From JAWLGZ01 sp041690635 (GTDB lineage Bacteria; Pseudomonadota; Gammaproteobacteria; Thiohalomonadales; Thiohalomonadaceae), in assembly GCA_041690635.1 (NCBI GenBank), contig JAWLGZ010000004.1, positions 1 through 64,000 on the forward strand: a stretch of DNA of 64,000 bases, given 5' to 3'. A program made the position numbers and the translations under genes. Positions 60,173 through 64,000 of the stretch are shown here, in pieces. The notes beneath the pieces are model-generated. The model made no database searches. It saw only the letters and a list, made by a program, of their open reading frames with translations, and was not told the DNA's origin. Every line of letters begins with the position of its first letter. The first letter of the stretch is position 1.

Positions 60173-60354
60173 TCCGTATCGGGCTCTCGGTAGTGCCGGA
60201 TCGCGACTGGGTGCGGGACGAACTTGCACCACTGAATCGGGTTTCCGGGTATTTTTCCTTTTGGAACAGTAGGTTCCTGTTTTCAGGTGCTGGTCGTCGG
60301 CAGACGCCATGTTCTATCATAAGATCGAATCCACGCGAAGGTCCGCCGTCCTCG

Positions 60355-60383
60355 GAAACTATTTCCCCGCGGAGAAGGTCGAA
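60355..60383 (+). promoter_or_regulatory. Candidate sigma-E autoregulated promoter of rpoE
   Basis: GAAACTA (60355-60361), 17-base spacer, TCGAA (60379-60383), 56 bases before the rpoE start. It resembles the GGAACTT-N15/19-TCNNA form of sigma-E/AlgU promoters, where rpoE controls itself. The -35 match is imperfect. Confidence 0.45.
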
Positions 60384-60439
60384 TATCGAATGTGCAGGTG
60401 GACGGCATTGATCTTGAGCACTGAAAGGGGCAGGCCCGA

Positions 60440-61015
60440 ATGGGCGTACGCAATGTTGATCGGGAACTCGTCGAACGGGTCCAGAAGGGTGACAAGGCCG
60501 CCTTCGATATTCTGGTCAAGAAGTATCAGCACAAAATCATCAAACTTATTTCCCGCTACATCCGTGACCCCAATGAGGTGTTCGATGTCGCTCAGGAGAC
60601 CTTCATCAAGGCTTACCGGGCACTCGGCCGGTTTCGCGGCGAGAGTGCGTTCTACACCTGGTTGTACCGCATTGCGATCAACACCGCCAAGAACTATCTG
60701 GTGGCCCAGGGTCGACGTCCGCCGGACACCGACATCGAGGCGGAGGAGGCGGCCCAGTTCGAGGGTGCGGGTGCACTCAAGGATACCGACTCCCCCGAAC
60801 ATGTGGTGCTCAAGGACGAGATCGAGCAGACCATCTTCAACGCCATCGAGGAGCTGCCCGATGAACTCCGTGCCGCCATCACACTGCGGGAGCTCGAAGG
60901 GATGAGCTATGAGGAGATTGCCCAGTCCATGGAGTGCCCGATCGGTACGGTACGCTCGCGCATCTTCAGGGCGCGGGAGGCGATCGACAAGAAACTTAGA
61001 CCGTTGCTTGAGTGA
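60440..61015 (+). CDS. rpoE: Sigma factor RpoE (AlgU-type)
   Basis: 191 residues; AAGGGG before ATG 60440. ECF sigma: region 2 FDVAQETFIKAYRAL and GESAFYTWLYRIAINTAKN, region 4 LRELEGMSYEEIAQSMECPIGTVRSRIFRAR. Followed by rseA, rseB, rseC and an htrA gene, the standard envelope-stress cluster. Confidence 0.97.
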   Translation: MGVRNVDRELVERVQKGDKAAFDILVKKYQHKIIKLISRYIRDPNEVFDVAQETFIKAYRALGRFRGESAFYTWLYRIAINTAKNYLVAQGRRPPDTDIEAEEAAQFEGAGALKDTDSPEHVVLKDEIEQTIFNAIEELPDELRAAITLRELEGMSYEEIAQSMECPIGTVRSRIFRAREAIDKKLRPLLE

Positions 61016-61212
61016 CAAAGGTCGTATGAATCAATTCCAATTGGGGCTCACCGGCTTTGCGCAGTCTGTCGCGGTCACGCAATCCGTCGCGGCAGATAAT
61101 CCGGGTCCACAGGGATGGAGTGACCAACGCAGACTGTCGCATCAGGGTGCCCGTTGCATGCAAGGTGGGACATCCATGGTTCGACAGGATGCCAACAGGG
61201 GTGCGAGGCGAT

Positions 61213-61725
61213 ATGGTTGAGAACGAACGACTCTCTGCGCTCGTCGACGAGGAGGTCGACGACTCGGAATTGCGGCGCGCGATAGCGGATCTTTCTGCGG
61301 ATCCGGAGGCACGGGCGCGCTGGGGCCGATACCACCTGATTGGAAGTGCGATGCGGGGACAGGTGCCGAACCCGCGCATGGATCTGTCAAGGCGGGTGGC
61401 ACAGGCGCTCGAAACCGAGACGCCGGCCCCCGTGGTGCCGCTCCGGCGACCGGGACTGTCCCGGCCGGCCATCGGCTTGGCAGTCGCCGCTTCCGTGACA
61501 GCAGTGGCAATCCTGACCGTACAGACCCTTGGGCCGGGAGACGAGGCACCGGTGGTGGCATCCTCCGTCCCTGCCGCCGCGACCGGGCGCGAAACGGCGG
61601 AACCCCGACAGGATCGGGATCGACGGCTCAACCCCTATCTCATCAATCACAACGAGTACGCGGCGGCCTCCGGTATGCAAGGGGTGTTGCCGTACGTCCG
61701 TGTCGTCAGCCATGATGAGCGCTAA
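61213..61725 (+). CDS. rseA: Anti-sigma-E factor RseA
   Basis: 170 residues from ATG 61213 (GAGG upstream). N-terminal sigma-binding domain (VENERLSALVDEEVDDSEL, ARWGRYHLIGSAMRG), one membrane helix at about 80-100 (RPAIGLAVAASVTAVAIL), periplasmic tail ending YLINHNEYAAASGMQG. Envelope stress triggers its cleavage to free RpoE. 197 bases lie between rpoE and rseA, with nothing recognised there. Confidence 0.93.
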   Translation: MVENERLSALVDEEVDDSELRRAIADLSADPEARARWGRYHLIGSAMRGQVPNPRMDLSRRVAQALETETPAPVVPLRRPGLSRPAIGLAVAASVTAVAILTVQTLGPGDEAPVVASSVPAAATGRETAEPRQDRDRRLNPYLINHNEYAAASGMQGVLPYVRVVSHDER

Positions 61726-62710
61726 GTCTATCGGCCTGAACAGGGCGGCCTGCCTGGCAGCGATGCTTCTGGTGCCGGGCTGGGCGGCGGCGGATGAGCA
61801 GCTGGAGAACCCCCTCGTCTGGCTGGAGCGCATGGCGCATGCGTCGCGCACCCTGGACTACCAGGGGACCTTCGTTTACGAGCGCGGCGATCAGATTCAG
61901 ACCCTGCGCGTGGTCCACGACGCCGGTGAATCGGGTGAGCGGGAGCGACTGATTACGTTGGACGGTCCGGCCCGCGAGGTGGTGCGGGACGCACGGCGCG
62001 TCACCTGTGTGCTGCCGGGCGACGGATCCGTCGTCATCGAGAAGGGGGCCGCCGCCGGCGGACTCTCACTGGCGATCCCGGCGGAACTGGACGGTATCTC
62101 CGACCATTACGGCATTGTCGCCGGTGGCGTCGCCCGCATCGCGGATCGCGAGGCGCGGCACGTAAGCCTGCGCCCGCGGGATGTCTTCCGCTACGGCCAC
62201 GAATTCTGGGTGGACATGGAACACGGGTTGCTGCTCAAGTCGGAACTGGTGGATGCCAGCGGTGGTGTGCTGGAGAGGGTCATGTTTACCTCGTTGCAGC
62301 TCCTCGACGGGGTGCCCGACCAACTGCTCCAGCCGATGGCGCTCGACGATAACGTGACTCGCTACCGTGAAGGGGCGCGGATGACGGCGGTCGAGCCCGC
62401 CGACTGGCACATCGACGCCCTGCCCGCCGGATTTCACCTGGCCAGCCGCCGGCGCCACCATATCCCCACGACCGAGCGGGATATGGAGCACCTGCTGTTC
62501 ACCGATGGTCTCGCGTCCGTGTCGGTGTTCATCGAATCCCATGCCGAGGCAGACGAGACGGGAGAGGGGCCGTTTCTCGGAAGTGGCCGTTCCGGTCCGG
62601 TCAGTGCCTTTGCACGGGTGATCAACGGCCACCGGGTCACGGTGGTCGGGGAGGTGCCGCTCGCTACCGTTGAACTGGTCGGCGCCTCGGTGAGCCGTGG
62701 GACACAGTGA
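61712..62710 (+). CDS. rseB: RseB, periplasmic sensor of the sigma-E pathway
   Basis: 332 residues from ATG 61712, overlapping rseA by 14 bases (ATG 61715 also possible). Signal peptide to about residue 28 (LAAMLLVPGWAAADEQ). The MucB/RseB domains follow: LDYQGTFVYERGDQIQTLRV and a C-terminal half with GFHLASRRRHHIP. Protects RseA from cleavage until lipid or misfolded porin binds. Confidence 0.95.
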   Translation: MMSAKSIGLNRAACLAAMLLVPGWAAADEQLENPLVWLERMAHASRTLDYQGTFVYERGDQIQTLRVVHDAGESGERERLITLDGPAREVVRDARRVTCVLPGDGSVVIEKGAAAGGLSLAIPAELDGISDHYGIVAGGVARIADREARHVSLRPRDVFRYGHEFWVDMEHGLLLKSELVDASGGVLERVMFTSLQLLDGVPDQLLQPMALDDNVTRYREGARMTAVEPADWHIDALPAGFHLASRRRHHIPTTERDMEHLLFTDGLASVSVFIESHAEADETGEGPFLGSGRSGPVSAFARVINGHRVTVVGEVPLATVELVGASVSRGTQ

Positions 62711-63195
62711 TGATTGAGGAGACCGGCCGGGTCGTCGGCCTTGACGGCGAGTTCGCTCTGGTGCAGTCGGAACGCCGCAGCAGTTGCGGGAGCTGCCAGG
62801 TGCGCAAGGGGTGTGGCACCGGGGCGCTCAGCCGCTACTTCGCCAGCCGTGTGCATGAGGTCCGGGTTGCGAACCCGATCGGGGCGAGGGTAGGCGAAGA
62901 GGTGATCGTTGGTATCCCGGAGTCGGCCCTGATTCGGGGTTCGCTGGCGGTCTACCTGATCCCGTTGCTGGCGCTCATGGCCGGTGCCCTGTTCGGTGAG
63001 CAGATGGCACCGCAACTCGGGTTCGCCAACAGTGAGCCGTTGAGTGTGCTGGGCGGCATCGCCGGGCTCACCCTCGGACTCCTCTGGCTGCGGCGCTTCG
63101 GTCGGCGTGCCGGCCGTGGCGGTCGTTACCAGGCGATCATCCTGCGCCGTGTCGAGTCAGTACAGACGGTGAATTTCCTGTCGGAAGGGCTGTAA
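62710..63195 (+). CDS. rseC: RseC, SoxR-reducing-like membrane protein
   Basis: 161 residues, TGATG overlap with rseB. Cys motif SCGSCQVRKGCG near residues 27-38 in a cytoplasmic head, then two membrane helices (VYLIPLLALMAGALFG and LSVLGGIAGLTLGLL). RseC modulates sigma-E and, in E. coli, helps the Rsx system reduce SoxR. Confidence 0.94.
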   Translation: MIEETGRVVGLDGEFALVQSERRSSCGSCQVRKGCGTGALSRYFASRVHEVRVANPIGARVGEEVIVGIPESALIRGSLAVYLIPLLALMAGALFGEQMAPQLGFANSEPLSVLGGIAGLTLGLLWLRRFGRRAGRGGRYQAIILRRVESVQTVNFLSEGL

Positions 63196-63267
63196 CCAAT
63201 GAACCAGAAGAAGCAGTTCAGACCATCGAGATTCAGAGGGTGACGGGTGTAGCGGCGAGAACTGGTC

Positions 63268-63311
63268 TATCTCTGCGATCTCCGTGTTTTGTGGCTAATC
63301 GAGGTTTTTAG
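63268..63311. repeat. Half copy of the CCGCRGAGG repeat family
   Basis: CTCTGCGATCTCCGTGTTTT followed by a T-run matches the right arms at 38404-38440 and 47664-47707. No left arm is seen. It overlaps the region just before the htrA start and may supply its GAGG ribosome site. Confidence 0.6.
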
Positions 63312-63312
63312 T

Positions 63313-64000
63313 ATGAGTTTGAGTTGCAAGCAGGGCCGGACTCTGTTCCGGCCGACGTGGGGTATTCTCCTGTTGGTGCTGCTGGTCGGCACCGCCCAGG
63401 CACAGAGCCTGCCCGATTTCACTGAACTGGCGGCCACAGCAGGGCCCGCTGTGGTCAACATCAGCACGCGTCAGGCGAGCGAGAGTCCGCTGCGCGGCTT
63501 GCCCAAGCAGATCCCGCTGCCGGAGTTTCCGGAGGGAAGCCCGTGGGAGGACCTGTTCCGGCACTTCTTCGGGGAGCGGGGCGACTCCGCACCGGAGGCG
63601 TTCGAGTCACGCTCGCTCGGGTCCGGTTTTGTTATCGACGGGGAAGGCCACATCCTCACTAATAACCACGTGGTGGCTGGTGCGGAGGAGATCGTCGTTC
63701 GATTCAGTGATCGGCGTGAGCTGAAGGCGGAACTGGTCGGGGCCGACCCGCGATCCGACATCGCGCTGCTCAAGGTCGATGCCGGTGATCTGCCGGTGGT
63801 GCCACTCGGTCGTTCGGGCAACCTGAAGGTCGGGGAGTGGGTGATGGCGATCGGCTCGCCGTTCGGTTTCGACCATTCGGTGTCGGTGGGTGTGATCAGC
63901 GCCCTGGGCCGCGCCCTGCCGAGCGAGAACTATGTGCCCTTTATCCAGACCGACGTGGCTATCAACCCGGGTAACTCGGGCGGTCCGCTGTTCAACCTGG
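63313..64000 (+). CDS. Periplasmic serine protease DegQ/MucD (partial, runs off the end)
   Basis: At least 229 residues from ATG 63313, cut by the window end. Signal peptide to about residue 31, then a trypsin-like domain: catalytic H in ILTNNHVVAGAEE, D in DPRSDIALLKVD, S in AINPGNSGGPLFNL. PDZ domains would follow. Its place after rseC marks it as the MucD-type protease of the sigma-E cluster. Confidence 0.94.
   Translation, partial: MSLSCKQGRTLFRPTWGILLLVLLVGTAQAQSLPDFTELAATAGPAVVNISTRQASESPLRGLPKQIPLPEFPEGSPWEDLFRHFFGERGDSAPEAFESRSLGSGFVIDGEGHILTNNHVVAGAEEIVVRFSDRRELKAELVGADPRSDIALLKVDAGDLPVVPLGRSGNLKVGEWVMAIGSPFGFDHSVSVGVISALGRALPSENYVPFIQTDVAINPGNSGGPLFNL

Overview
The window is chromosomal DNA of a high-GC, nitrogen-fixing gammaproteobacterium. 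The gene orders surE-pcm-yqaA-nlpD-rpoS, sdhCDAB-sdhE-ygfX, rpoE-rseABC-htrA and rpfE-recJ-prfB-lysS are typical of Gammaproteobacteria. The nifVWZM operon, the cobalamin-dependent ribonucleotide reductase and the many sensory proteins suggest a free-living sulfur-oxidiser-like member of the Chromatiales/Ectothiorhodospiraceae neighbourhood. That placement is inference; no rRNA or other phylogenetic marker was compared. No tRNA, rRNA, CRISPR array, prophage or complete insertion sequence was seen.

Layout. 1-750: a heptanucleotide tandem array and a small c-type cytochrome. 790-7325 (minus): a tightly packed run encoding a thermostable-hemolysin-family/GNAT-like protein, an AMP-forming acyl ligase, a heme-oxygenase-like di-iron oxidase candidate, a short-chain dehydrogenase and an exported TPR protein, followed by a QseBC/PmrAB-type two-component system. 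A CTTAAG-N5-CTTAAG operator sits in front of the first gene. 7425-10650: class II ribonucleotide reductase with a THUMP protein, then an XRE regulator facing possible operators. 10653-14620: a MASE3-like/PAS hybrid kinase and a NarL-type regulator. 15138-24110: a complete chemotaxis operon (receptor, cheY, STAS, cheA, cheR, cheD, cheB, receptor, cheW), then a MerR regulator and a degenerate receiver.

25525-29912 is a DNA-repair locus. lexA is divergent from an MrfA-type helicase and an MrfB-type exonuclease, and the shared promoter carries two direct-repeat operators of the GTTC-N7-GTTC class. 30152-33049 is nifV-nifW-nifZ-nifM behind a NifA site and a sigma-54 promoter. 33095-45652 is housekeeping: smr, surE to rpoS, alaC-hom, thrC, rpfE-recJ. 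45672-51369: an OmpA-like protein, prfB with its programmed frameshift, lysS, an HDOD protein and ygfZ. 51472-58558: succinate dehydrogenase with its assembly factor, ygfX, and ydbH-ynbE-ydbL for lipid transport. 58559-64000: nadB and the sigma-E regulon head rpoE-rseABC-htrA (htrA runs off the end).

Intergenic regions are rich in short repeats. Several are built from 7-base words arranged as tandem or inverted arrays; others are classic long-arm hairpin repeats, one nested inside another. The strongest candidates for new biology are the acyl-ligase/di-iron oxidase operon with its built-in regulator and operator, the SOS-like lexA-mrfAB module, and the heptamer repeat family.
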